Assembly (NCBI GenBank): GCA_037974965.1
Contig: JBBPFI010000007.1
Location: forward strand, 682,001 to 746,000
DNA from: Dacryopinax spathularia
Taxonomy: Eukaryota > Basidiomycota > Dacrymycetes > Dacrymycetales > Dacrymycetaceae
DNA: 64,000 nucleotides
Reading direction: 5' to 3'
The notes under the pieces were generated by a model. It had not been told where the DNA came from and made no database searches. It saw only the letters and a list, made by a program, of their open reading frames with translations. Shown one piece after another: positions 25,531 to 35,962 of the stretch. A program made the position numbers and the translations under genes. Position 1 is the stretch's first letter. Each line of letters starts with the position of its first letter.

Positions 25531-26268
25531 TGCTGATGCATCTGCTGACTGAGCTGCTGCTGGAACTGAGGGTTGTTCGCGGCGGCATTGGCGAATTGCT
25601 GTTGGAGTTGTTGTTGTGCTTGAGGGGGAAAACCGCCTTGGATGCCGTTATTCGCGAGGAGCTGACTCATTTGGCTGAGCATCTTTTGCAGATGGTCAGT
25701 ATTGTTATCCCGGTGGGACATTGCGAAAGAAGAGAAATAACGGGAAAAGCGAAGGTAAGAGGGGGGGAAGAAAAGGTATAGGCGGTGCAATGGCGGGAGA
25801 GGAGGGGGTAATGGTGGGCAGTGGCGGACGGGATATGGGACTGCTGAATGGATTGAAAGTTGATTGCTCCCGGGACGAAGGCCGCGTTTAGCAAGCGCGC
25901 ATCGGGCACGAACAGCACGCGCGTATGCAGCGCATAGGGGCCGGACGACAGAGGGATGGGATGTCCAGCAATGATGAAGAGATGATGAGGATGCTCACCT
26001 GTGGATTGGGTTGCCCCTGGCTCATCTCCACCATCCGCTGTAGTGCTGACCAGACCTCCTGCGTCCCATGGCGCTGGACGCCACCGCGGATCGACGGGAT
26101 AGGGTTGCTGAGCTGCTGGGTGGGGATATGCGGTGGTTGCTGTCCTTGCTGTTGCTGTTGCTGCTGTTGCTGGGGTAGGCGGCCGAGAGCGTTAGGTGCT
26201 TGGAGGTTGAAGCCGGGCGGGAGGGTGAACTGCTGTTGTTGTTGCTGTTGCTGCTGGTTGGGGTCCAT
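20417..26268 (-). CDS. very glutamine-rich nuclear protein, possible ARID/SWI-SNF subunit
   Basis: A spliced protein of roughly 1,700 residues, mostly poly-Gln with Met/Pro/Ala spacers. The composition resembles transcription coactivators and Swi1-type chromatin remodelling subunits. Non-repetitive islands are TQEVWSALQRMVEMSQGQPN (near 26020), MLSQMSQLLANNGIQGGF, a region around 22700-23220 (LTDAQVDHMRVLMPLWAEKD, KIEGVDVSIYAYYSLLV, SKAGVRLGLPVHPSQRD) that resembles an ARID domain, and MLVEEQVLSHNKEPRQYYL near 21700. Well-supported introns include 21704-21755 and one near 22860-22910. The first exon 25999-26268 would join 25682 through an unusually long 316 nt intron; alternatively translation starts at 25721 (MSHRDNNTDHLQ). 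The ARID and SWI/SNF assignment is an inference. A Mediator-type coactivator is the main alternative. Confidence 0.6.
24248..24282 (-). repeat. GCC/GCG poly-alanine codon repeat
   Basis: Plus-strand GGC repeat encoding an alanine tract of about ten residues between proline/glycine-rich segments of the glutamine-rich protein. Confidence 0.85.
25488..25526 (-). repeat. (CAG)13 pure codon repeat
   Basis: Thirteen uninterrupted CTG units on the plus strand (CAG/Gln on the coding strand) inside the glutamine-rich gene. It is the longest pure triplet run I found in the window; other poly-Gln tracts are interrupted by CAA. Confidence 0.93.
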
Positions 26269-28553
26269 GGCGCGGCGGCCCACGGGGGGACGCGGGGCGG
26301 GCGGCGGGGGACGGCGGGGAGCTCTCCTATAGTATCAAGGCGGGATGATGACGAAGAGCAGCTTAGATGACTAGGTAGTAGATCAATTGATGATGAGCAA
26401 GCCAAGTTAGACGACGAGCTGAGGTGAAGAGGGAGGGGAGGACGGTGGGTATTGAGGCTGTTGTTGGCTGTCGGGAAGTGAGTGAGGGGGACGGGAGGGG
26501 AGAATCAGGGGAAAGGGCCGGCGGGGACAGTTTAGGGCACACGGGCACGCAAGGGCAGAGGGGCGCACAGAGGGGAGAGACGGTCGGTCGGTCGACGGGG
26601 GCGGACGAGGCGGTCGCTGGGGGTCACAGCACAGTAGCAGTAGTCTGCCACTGTCACCTGCCTCCGCCCTCGGTCACCGCGTTCAAACGGTCACTCCCGC
26701 AACGCACCGCTTCCAAATCCCTGCAATCCAAATACGGCCATTCCTACTCTCCGATAAACCCACACATATTTCCACAATAGGTATCCTACTCGCTCGATCT
26801 CCTCCCTCGCCAAAGCAGGGATAGCACTCGTTATATACGATCTCTCAATCTCCCTCTCTCGCTCACTCTGGACGGCCTGAATATCGAAGGGAGGGCACGG
26901 GGACAGGATTATTGTCTCAGGTCGGTGCCTTACGCGGACCTATATCACATTTCTCCCCTCCTGTGCTCGGCCAATCATCATCGTTCACGGCCATAGATTC
27001 CGAAAGCCTCCCCCATAACCCGGGGGGACAGAGGAGGAGCTGGTTCTGTGGCTCTGTTGCTGCGTACGGTAAATGCCTCAGAAAGCAAGGTGCCGATTCT
27101 CGCACGTACGAAAAGGTGGATATTCGCTCATTGTCCACTTTTGCGGTAAACGTTTGTCTGAGCGGTACGGAGTTCTGCATGAACCTGCCCGGTTTCCCGT
27201 TCTCCTAACATGCGATTTGGCGCATATATAAACCAACTTGTCGGGCAGGCTGACCGGGCTCCCGACCGCGAGTCAACAGTTCCCCTACGAACAGAAACCG
27301 ACGTCACCCAATCCCAACCCCCCAATCCCCTAATTCTCGAAGTTACTCTCACGTCGAGTACTCCTGCGCCAGCAAAAGGGATCCGCAAACACAGGAGAAG
27401 GCGAACAGCAGCTCCCGAATCGAACTTCGCTTCCTAGACAGGCACCGAGTTTCAGTAGTCGGAGAGAACTAGGGAATGTTCCGTGTCGTGTCGTGTCGTG
27501 ATTGCACAGCTTAGTTGGTTGCTGATGAACTGGCACGGCGGCCATTTCCACATCTTCCATTTCACAGCAAAACAGCAAAACAACAAAACAGCAACAACAG
27601 GAATCATCCCCGACGCGTTCTACGGGAAGTCCGTGGTTGTCTTCCCGCGCGTTCCTGCGACGTGGAAGGTGTCCTCATTATAACGTCTCTGAGGCAACTA
27701 CTGTATACAACGATTCGTGTGTGCTGAGTAAGCCGCTGGTGATGTCCAGTCTCGTGGGTGAGCGTTCCATGCGGGAGGGAAGATCGTTCGGGGTTGTGAA
27801 ACTGGTTGGCTTGGAAGTTCCAAGAAGTTTACCAAAAGATACGTGTGAGAGATACGATAAGGACAACGGCCTCCGAAATGAAGAGCGAGTCGATAGTCCA
27901 ATAATCCCTCACTGTTCATAAACCTCACATTAGTGCCACACCAAACCCCTACGAACCATGGACCATGGTGTGGCTTTACCCTAACACCCTCAGCTATGAT
28001 GCAACCCCCAATTGGAGCACACCTACCCTGCGCGGCTCAGTCATTTCGGACGCGTCAGCGGAGTCAAGCCTAAGTAAGCGCCCACGTGCAGCGTGCCGAT
28101 GCGGGCGAATGCGGTGCGGTGCGGTGCGAGGGACAACGGCAGGCAAACTATGTAACAGCTGCTGGTCAGCAAGCAAGCTGCGCCGTTAGTCCGCTACTCG
28201 AACCCGATCCATCGACTTCAACGACGAAAGACGAGCGAGGTGCAAGACGGCCAGCGAGAGACAAGGACTCGTACTGTCGAGTCAGGAGTCTCAGACGGGA
28301 AACACGCGCCGCGGGCGTTAGGTTTGGGCTGAATCGAATCAAAGCGCTTGCAAAGCCACCTCACACCCAGCTTCTGAGCGCAACCAAGCGTTACTCCTCG
28401 GGTCGTACACCTCTCACGCTCCTCGCTCCTTCGCGAAGCAACCCAAAGGGCCGCCAGCGCCTCCCGCGATCTGCTGCCTCGCCCCTCACAGAACACGCTC
28501 GATCAGCCCACTCTCACTCCTCTTTCACACCAGGATCGCCCGGGCTCGCAAGA
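26269..28553. other. 2.3 kb divergent intergenic region
   Basis: Promoter space between the glutamine-rich gene and the VTT-domain gene. Short simple repeats occur (GTGTC units at 27481-27498; AACAGCAAAACA-type at 27564-27600). Open frames here are short and show no family similarity. The frame of the downstream gene is open from about 28086, but family-like sequence starts only after the ATG at 28554. Confidence 0.5.
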
Positions 28554-30119
28554 ATGTCCGACCCCTCCCCCTCCCCTGCTCCTCTCCCGCCCAAACCGTC
28601 CCTCTACTCTCTCCGCACTGTCAGGATACGTAATTCTCTCACTCCTCTCCTCACCGTCTTCCACGCCGCTACGCCCGCTGATCAGAGCACGCCGTCGACG
28701 ACGAACTACGGCACCGTTACTACTCCTACTCCTAGCCATCTTCAGTCTGCGACAGGAGCAGGAGGGGACAACAACAGCAACAGCAACATGCCCAACTCGC
28801 CAACCCCAGCGAGCCTACGCTCCAGGAGACCGCTTCTGAACGCAACGATCAAGCTGGCCGTAGTGTTCATCGTCAGCTCGCTCGTGATGGGAGGGACGCT
28901 GTACTTCGCAATGCCGCCATTAGACCCGTACGTCCCCCTTTCCTCCCCCTCAGCGCGTATATGCTGACATCGTTGGGGCGTAGGGCCGACCGACCACTCC
29001 TGCATCTGCCAAAGTCGTTCGAGGACCTCAAGTCGCTCGATTATCTGTTGAAGAAATACAAGCAGATGTACCCTTTCCGCACCGTGCTATGTTTCGTCGT
29101 CGTCTATCTCTTGTGCGCCCCCTTCCCTTCTCTCACGTCGAAACGTGCACTAACTATATGCGCCTAGTGATCAAGCATTCTCCCTCCCCGGGTCGATGTA
29201 CCTCAGTATCCTATCGGGCGCGGTCTGGCACCCGCTATTCGCAATTCCGCTCTGTTGTGCCTGCGTTGCGACGGGGAGCTCGTTATGTTACCTCCTTTCG
29301 GCTGCATTGGGGCCCGCGTTGCTCGCTATGCCAAAATGGGCCGAGAGGGTCGACCGGTTCCGGGTGACCTTGGAGAGTCAGCGGGCTAATCTGTTCTCAT
29401 TCCTCATTGTCCTTCGGTGCGTTAATTTCTTACGGCTCTGTCGGGTATGTATGTGCTGATGTGGAGGAAATAGGATCGCCCCCCTCCCCCCGCACTGGGT
29501 GACAAACGTCCTCTGCCCGCACCTCGGCGTCCCCCTCCCCTTCTTCTGGTGTTCCGCCTTCCTCGGCATCCTAGCGCCCACCGTAATCCAAGTAACGATC
29601 GGCGGCGGCTTAGAACAAATGACATCGCCCAAAGACTTCCACCTCCTTTCCCTCAGGAACATCCTGGGACTGGGAGCGATCGTCGTTGCTGCTCTTGTAC
29701 CGGTCGTGCTGAGATGGGCATTCAAAGATCGCGTGGCGGCCGTTACGGAGGTCGAGGCTGAAGCTGAAGTGGCAGCGGAGACGCCGAGGAGTCCAACGAC
29801 GATGTCGATCGGCATTCGGAGCCCGACTATCTCTGTACGGCGACTGGAGCCATATAGGGATCAACCTTCCTCTCCACGCTCTCAGACGGGCGCTGAGGTT
29901 GGGCCGGAGCAGACGATCATCTGGCCTCCTAAGGGCAACTCCTTACTGGTATTATTGAAAGACGACGACGACGTTGTAGAAGTGGAAGACGTGGACGAAG
30001 ATGGGAGGAAGGTCGCGGGGGGCGTTGTCATGCCTGCCGAGGACGGCCAGGGGCAAGGGGGAAGATGGCGTTGGTTGGGTGGGTGGTGGAAGAGAGGAGG
30101 GGGTGTACGACTTAACTGA
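28554..30119 (+). CDS. VTT-domain (TMEM41/DedA-like) membrane protein
   Basis: Polytopic endomembrane protein; characterised TMEM41B relatives are ER phospholipid scramblases needed for autophagosome formation. Exons 28554-28927, 28984-29112, 29168-29416 and 29474-30119 give 465 residues. A Ser/Pro/Thr-rich N-terminal tail of about 90 residues precedes the first membrane segment (LAVVFIVSSLVMGGTLYFAM). The VTT signature DQAFSLPGSMYLSILSG spans the third splice junction, followed by GSSLCYLLSAALGPALLA and LRIAPLPPHW...PFFWCSAFLGILAPT. The C-terminal 120 residues are acidic and hydrophilic, longer than in animal TMEM41. The TMEM41 branch is favoured over Tvp38 by the spacing of PHW and GxxP motifs, but this is not certain. 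Confidence 0.82.
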
Positions 30120-30889
30120 CTTTCCTCTGTGTCTATTCCTGTTTGTGGGGAGGATAGAACGGGATGTAGCGGTATTTGGACTATCTGTAGCGAGTGAGAG
30201 AGAGAGGGGAAGAAGAGAAGGGGTTGTTCTAGAAGTGCGCAGTGGGGAGGGATTGTGTAATATAGTTAGCATGGTATTTGTATGCATTTCGCTTGACAAG
30301 AAAGTGTTCTGAATGAGAGCAAGCGTCAGCCTTTTGTTCTTACACGATAGCATATAAGGTAGTCCTAGGGAGGACAAAAGACAAACAGTCACCATAGATA
30401 CGCTCACGAAAATCTTCTACATCATCAACAAAGGAACAAAAGACACCGCAATCGACCCTCATTGTCCTCCTCTACAAAGGCACAAAAGGCCATCTCGCGC
30501 CGTTGTCATGCATACACGTGACGAACAATAACCCCCCACCCAACGCGTGCCTCAACATCCTCTTTGTTCCCCCTCTAGGCGGGTCTCGGCCATCTATCTC
30601 AACATTCCAACTTCTTCTGCACCGCATGCCTGAGACGGCAAGTTCCGCGTCTTCTTTTGCTTTACAAAGGGGAGAAAGGCGCTTTTTGTGTACGAGCTTG
30701 TCCTTATCAGGTAGATCTCCGGGGTAGATGGTAGGATGACGCTACTCTTTGCTATTCTTATGCTGCTGCTGCTCTCTCTGTTTTCTTGCGTCTCCAGGAC
30801 TACTTATTCATGGGAGATGGCTCTATGGAGACTGGCCAGACAACGTTTGCGATAGACTTGCGCCTGGCTGGACCATGTACACACACCCC
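30120..30889. other. intergenic
   Basis: 770 nt between two plus-strand genes. No gene is supported. The frame of the downstream gene is open from about 30749, and another in-frame ATG lies at 30875. Confidence 0.5.
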
Positions 30890-32515
30890 ATGTCTGCCTC
30901 CCCCTCTCTCTCAAGCAGCTCATCCTCCACTTCAACCTCGACCTCTCCCACCCTAGTGGCAACACCCAAAGTCATGATCAAACAAGGCCCCTCCATACCG
31001 GGCGGTTCCCTCCCCGCCCTACGCGACTTCATCCTCACCCTCCCGACCGAACCAGCCTCCCAACTCTCGCTCATCTCCCAAGTCCTGTCCAACGCCTCTC
31101 CGGCCGTAAAGGATCCGGTGGTGGACCTCGTCCGCCGGTTGGTGGGGGAACTGAGCTTGCTTTGCCCGGAGGAGGAGTTTTTTGAGCTGGCGAGGGGGCA
31201 GGGGTATGAGTGTGCGGTGCCGTTTCGGTTGAGCGAGGAGCGGGAGGTGCGGGTTTGGGAGGTCTATAGGGAGATGATGAGTTTCGGACCGGCGAGATAC
31301 TCTGTACGTCCTTCTCTCCTACATCCTTAACCTTCACCCCATCAGCCTGGGATTGGATGCTAATAAGACCGACAGGACTTCTTCGATCTGGAGCTGCAGA
31401 CCATCGCCTTCCGCCTCGGCTGCGGAAAGCGGACTGCCGACGGCTTCCAATGCCCCGACGCGACTATCCAATGCCTCAACGACCTCATCCGACACGTCCT
31501 CCTCCCGATCCAAAACATCTACGTCTCCCAAAAAGCGTGCACCTACATGTTCGGCGCCGTCCTGTACCGAATGGGGATGCGTCTCGTCGGCTCGTCGCCC
31601 AACTTCTCGCTTCGGCCCATCAGGCCGGTCGATGTGGAGATGAGAGACCAGCAGGCGTACATCGCTCTCCGGTACACGGACAAGGAGCTCCTCGCGGCTG
31701 GCGTGGCGCGGGAGATGGTGCGCCAGTGGAGGAGGCAGTCGTGTTACGTTTTCGAGGATCAGTGGAGGGATATCCTGGCGAGGATGGAGCTGCATAAGAG
31801 TAGGTATTTGGCGGCGATGAAGGGATGTGCGCGGGAGGGGGGGAACGTGCGGTTGCGTGATGTGGGGCTGTTGGATAGGTTTGTGTTGGAGCAGAAGATG
31901 GAGAGGGCGCAGCAGGAGGCGTGTGAGTGGGTCGGGAAGAGGGAGGTGCTCGTCCGAGCAAGAATGAGTGAGTCTCCCGCTTTCGTTTGTCCGAGGCAGG
32001 AGATCTCATACTCTGGCAGGCTTCAACCCAGTGCATTCGCTGGTCAAGCCTCAAGTCATTGCGGCATTCTGGAGACTCGTGCATACTTTCCTTCCCCTTG
32101 CCCAAGCACTGAGGGAAGCGATCCCCTTCTGGCTCGTGCGCAACCTTGGCACGGCAGTCTTCCAAGCCGAGCAAGTCGATCTCTGCATCCGCAACGTACG
32201 CACCCATAAATAACCCTTCCTCTCTCTTCTTTCGGAGCTGATGAGCGTCCGCCGCAGTTAACCCTCCTGAAAGAACAAGACCTCTCGCGGAACGGTATCC
32301 GCCAACTAACGGGCACGCCGCTGTACATACTCTCGTTCGAGGCTCTGCTCGAGGTGATCAAGAGCACGCATGCGCTGCATAGGGTGATGAGCAGGGATTT
32401 GTTCTTGCGCGCTCCGATGAGGTTGGGGGATGTGGGGGCGTGGCCGACGGGGGAGTGGTTGGTGGGGAATGGGTTTAGTGCGGAGTTGGGCAGGGTGGAG
32501 CTTGGGGGGATTTAG
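30890..32515 (+). CDS. conserved-looking protein of unknown function
   Basis: I do not recognise this family. Exons 30890-31303, 31376-31967, 32020-32195 and 32258-32515 splice in frame to 479 residues, and all junctions are GT-AG. After a Ser/Thr-rich N-terminus of about 20 residues comes an all-helical-looking region (SLPALRDFILTLPTEPASQL). Next are a Cys-containing segment (FRLGCGKRTADGF, QKACTYMFGAVLYRMGMRLV) and a charged helical stretch (MVRQWRRQSCYVFEDQWRDI, LHKSRYLAAMKGC). The C-terminal part is hydrophobic and helical (VIAAFWRLVHTFLPLAQALR). No signal peptide or convincing membrane span. Consistent exon composition and codon bias argue that it is real. The start could also be 30875. 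Confidence 0.65.
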
Positions 32516-33117
32516 AAGGTTGGGGGGCTGTTCTTTTTTTTTTGCATTGTATTGTCATCATAAGCATGTAGCATATTCCGCATCCTGATACCCAAGAATT
32601 GTTGTATTACCTCTAACTATCACTATCCTTATTTCTTTATAGCGATGGTCCTACCCAAACCGTCTAGAAGCAATCCCTATCCCTGTTGTACGCGCATCCA
32701 TCAAATGATCCAATCGCATTCCATCACATTCCATCACCTCCGCCGCGCCTCACGTTCCCTAGAAGGGACGCGTGCGATCCAAACCTTATCTCGCGACTGG
32801 AATGCGACATGCCAAGCCCACCCACTACAAAACAGAACGTTCGTCTCGTCTCGTCTCGACGCCACACGTCGACTTTGGGGACGGTGGACGGGTCGAATGG
32901 AAAGAAGTCCCTCTGAAGGGGGGAACACGATCGCCCCGTTCTCGAAGAGCGGGTGAGCGGGTTGGGTTGCTCCGTGCAGGGTGACCATTCCGGTCTTTGG
33001 GTGACCCATTGCAGTGGAACGATGGCGTCTCCCCTTTCCCTTCTTCGCCTCTGACGCTCCTTAACCTCGCCTCCCTCCTTTCGCCCCTCCTCTCCTTGAG
33101 CTCGCTCCTACTGTACA
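32516..33117. other. intergenic
   Basis: 602 nt between plus-strand genes. A T-rich run and AATTGTTGTATTA-like sequence just after the stop at 32515 probably mark the 3' end of the upstream transcript. Nothing else was seen. Confidence 0.5.
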
Positions 33118-34476
33118 ATGACCCCCCTTCCCTACTCCCTCCTCCTACTCCTCCTGTCCATCCCCCTCCCGAGCACCCTCGCAGCAGGCCTAGGAACAGT
33201 CCCCCTCAACGGGACATGCAACCTCGCAAACAACGGGCTCGACCCCGACACGCACAGGTTCGTGTCCGACTGCAACCCCATGGGCTTCTGCGGCTCGCAG
33301 GGGATTTGCGAGCCAAAAGGGTGCAGGAAGGATCAGTATGCGTACGTCCTTTCTGCATGCTCTGTGGGATAGAAGGCTGATGATGGTGTGGTAGGTTTGG
33401 GTATGGGGCGAATCCGCAGCCGCCGATGTGTCCCGATGGGACGTTCTGTCCGGATGAAGAGGACCAGTGTTTGCCGCTCGTTGAGGTGGGGAAACCGTGT
33501 CAACTGAACCGCGATGGTGCGCACGCGTCCTCCGCTTCCTTGATCGAGCATGCATGACGTGAAGTGTAGATGAATGCGCCCCACCGCCCAACTGGAAAGA
33601 GCTCTCCTCCTCGCTCAACTCCAACGGCTCCATCTGCCTCTCCTTCACCTGCCAATACCAGAACGCGACGCTCGGCTCGCCCTGCATAGTCGAGAACGTC
33701 CCCTACACAGGGTACGGCTCGCACGGGACGGTGTTTGTCCAGATCGTGTCGCGGGATAACTGTAGGACGCCGGAGGGGTACTGTGATGGTGTGCAGAGGG
33801 TGTGTATGCGCGTGAAGGGGTTGGGGGAGGCTTGTGCGGGGAATAAGGAGTGTGGGTCTGTGAGTACGCGTTTCGGTCGAACGAATATGCGTCTCAGTAT
33901 GCATAGTACAACTGCGAAAACGGCGCGTGTGGGCTCCCGCCGGGTACACCGCGACACGTTGCCATATGGGAGTACGGAGTAACAGGCGCAGGCATCATCA
34001 TCTGTGAGTGTATAGACGCGTCTTGCCGATTCATTTCAGCCGCGCTCATAGCAGAACCAGTAATGGCAACCACATTCATCGTCCTCTTCGTCGTCCACGG
34101 CCGACAACGCGACCGCCGCCAAGCCGAAATAGCCGCCTACTGGGAAGAACAAACCACGTACCGCAAGTCCCTCTTCGCACTCCATTCCGCGCACCCGAAC
34201 CTCTCGCGGCCAGGGACGATGTATGCCCTCGGAGCCGCTGGAGCTGGTGGTGGCACATCGCCGAGCGTGACGACGTTCGGGGAGAGGGAGACGGAGACGG
34301 AGACGGATACGCTGAACCTGAACCGGAGGGGGGAGTGGGGGGGGAGGCGGAGCGAGGATAGTAAGGCTGAGTTGATGGGGGTGGGGGGGTCGACGATGAA
34401 TTTGATTCCTGCGGAGGAGTCGAGCGATGGGCAGAGAGAGGGCAATAGGAGACACCAATGGACGCCGTTGATATGA
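33118..34476 (+). CDS. cysteine-rich type I membrane protein
   Basis: A secretory-pathway or plasma-membrane protein of unknown function. A signal peptide (MTPLPYSLLLLLLSIPLPST) is followed by about 200 extracellular residues with regularly spaced cysteines: GTCNLA, SDCNPMGFCGSQGICEPKGC, MCPDGTFCPDEEDQC, then NNCRT-like and NKECGS|YNCENGACGLPPGTP segments. There are several N-glycosylation sequons. One transmembrane helix (GVTGAGIIISALIAEPVMAT region) leads into a cytoplasmic tail of about 125 residues with HGRQRDRRQAEIAAYWEEQ and acidic/Thr-rich stretches. At least five exons are needed; junctions near 33342/33394, 33858/33910 and 34001/34040 are supported by the continuing cysteine pattern. 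It resembles orphan fungal cysteine-rich surface proteins; I know no assigned role. Confidence 0.72.
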
Positions 34477-35832
34477 TGCATACTAGGTATGATATGAGGC
34501 TTGATGCACCTAATTCTGTACTTAAGTATTCCCTCTTAATAATGTAAACCGCTGAACATGGTAGCTACATATTCGAATTTGGGCCGCGTTCCTGACTGGG
34601 CAGAAACAGAAGTCGTACCCAACTAATGGCGGGCGAGAAACCTAGACACAAGCAGACACGCCTTTCATAAGCTCGATCTCCTGGTTTTGTAATGAAATAG
34701 TCTGTCCATAATGTAGACTTCTCAACAAGACCGCCTGTACATTTGCATTCGGGCCGCGTTCCTGGCTCCACACTTCCATCAACAAACATGATTGGCCACC
34801 ATCTGCAAAGTGTCGCAGGCAGCCCCGCTAACGCGGTCGCGTGTCCCTTCCTGTCCCTCAGCAAACTTAAGACGACCAATACTCTTGGCACCCTCTCCAC
34901 CTCCCATCCTTCCAAATAAATATAGCTGGATGGGGAATCCACGAACCCTTCCCCGCATCTTCCTTGCTTCTTCGCAGCCACATGCTGGACTCGCTTTGTT
35001 CTCTGTTGCTTCTGGGATTCTGTGCTTCTGCGCTGGGCTAAGCTCTGGGTGTCGGCGTTGGCGTGCCTGGGAATTGTGATGTCAGTCGTTCGGCGTCGGG
35101 ACCTCCACTGGCCGGCGGGGTCGCCCTGCCCGCTACTCCGACCCGACTCGTGCAGTCTGGCAACACATACGCCGACCTTGATCGGAGACTGGCCTGTGTG
35201 GCCGAACCGGGACCGGCAATTCTTTCATACGGCGCGTCAACAACTTTCTGGATTCTTTGGGAAGACAATTCCCGTCTCCCTGATCTCAATATCGTTCTCT
35301 CTGCCCCTGGGACGCCCCTGTCTTCGATCAAATCCTTCAACAAGCGGCGCCAAGTCTGCCGCAAAGCGGACCGGATCAGATCAAATCAAATCAAATCATA
35401 TCCGGGGCTCCGCACTGCCACCCCTTCCACCCTTCCGGGCTTCCTTGGGGTTGCGGGGGTAACGCATGCATACACGTGCATCCACCTCCACATTTCGATT
35501 GAGCCTGTTTGCCCCGCCCCCCCTCATCTGCCACTCCCATTTGTTTGCGCGCCGGCCCACAACGCCGCCGATCTCGCTTGCAACTCTCCCGACCGCAGCG
35601 ATACCCGGCACGACACGGCTCAGACTTCCAAATCCGGTCCCAAACCCGGGCTGACGCGACATACCCGGCCGGGGCTGCTGGGTTTCCCCACGTGCGGTAA
35701 CCCCTTTTGCTCGGGGACGTCCTGATGGGAACTTGCCCAACACAGGCGCGAAATTCTGTACCCCGTGGAGTGAATGGAAGAAGAGAAGCAAATGGAGAGG
35801 CGCTTGTGGAATTTCAATTTCAATTTCTGATA

Positions 35833-35854
35833 CCCCGCCCACCCGCCGGTGGGG
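35833..35854 (+). promoter_or_regulatory. GC-box cluster resembling Mig1/CreA carbon-repression sites
   Basis: CCCCGCCC, then ACCCGCC, then GGTGGGG lie within 22 nt, about 110-130 nt before the transporter ATG. They fit the SYGGRG core bound by CreA/Mig1 on either strand. Function is inferred from the neighbouring sugar transporter. Confidence 0.4.
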
Positions 35855-35864
35855 AACGCGCACG

Positions 35865-35870
35865 TATAAA
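35865..35870 (+). promoter_or_regulatory. TATA box of the MFS sugar transporter
   Basis: TATAAA 98 nt upstream of the ATG at 35963, in a GC-rich surround. Confidence 0.6.
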
Positions 35871-35962
35871 GACGTCTTATCTGCCCTGACCGTGGGGCCC
35901 CGCCGCGACCCGCATCCCCTGCCCGTTCGCCCCTCCTTCCCTCCTGCTGAACTGCGTTCATC

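Larger units (their letters stand above)
34477..35962. other. 1.5 kb promoter region of the sugar transporter
   Basis: Non-coding by inspection. It contains a 14 nt direct repeat (34581-34594 and 34751-34764), an ATCAA-rich run near 35374-35398, GC boxes and a TATA box, the last two listed separately. Confidence 0.55.

Noticed and set aside
22200-25700. Dense CTG/CAG repeats that could be mistaken for a CRISPR-like or satellite array
   Set aside because: There is no spacer structure, and the repeats are in frame and encode glutamine within one spliced gene.
28180-28220. Minus-strand GGGTTCGAGT resembling a tRNA B box
   Set aside because: No matching A box, acceptor stem or anticodon arm could be found around it.
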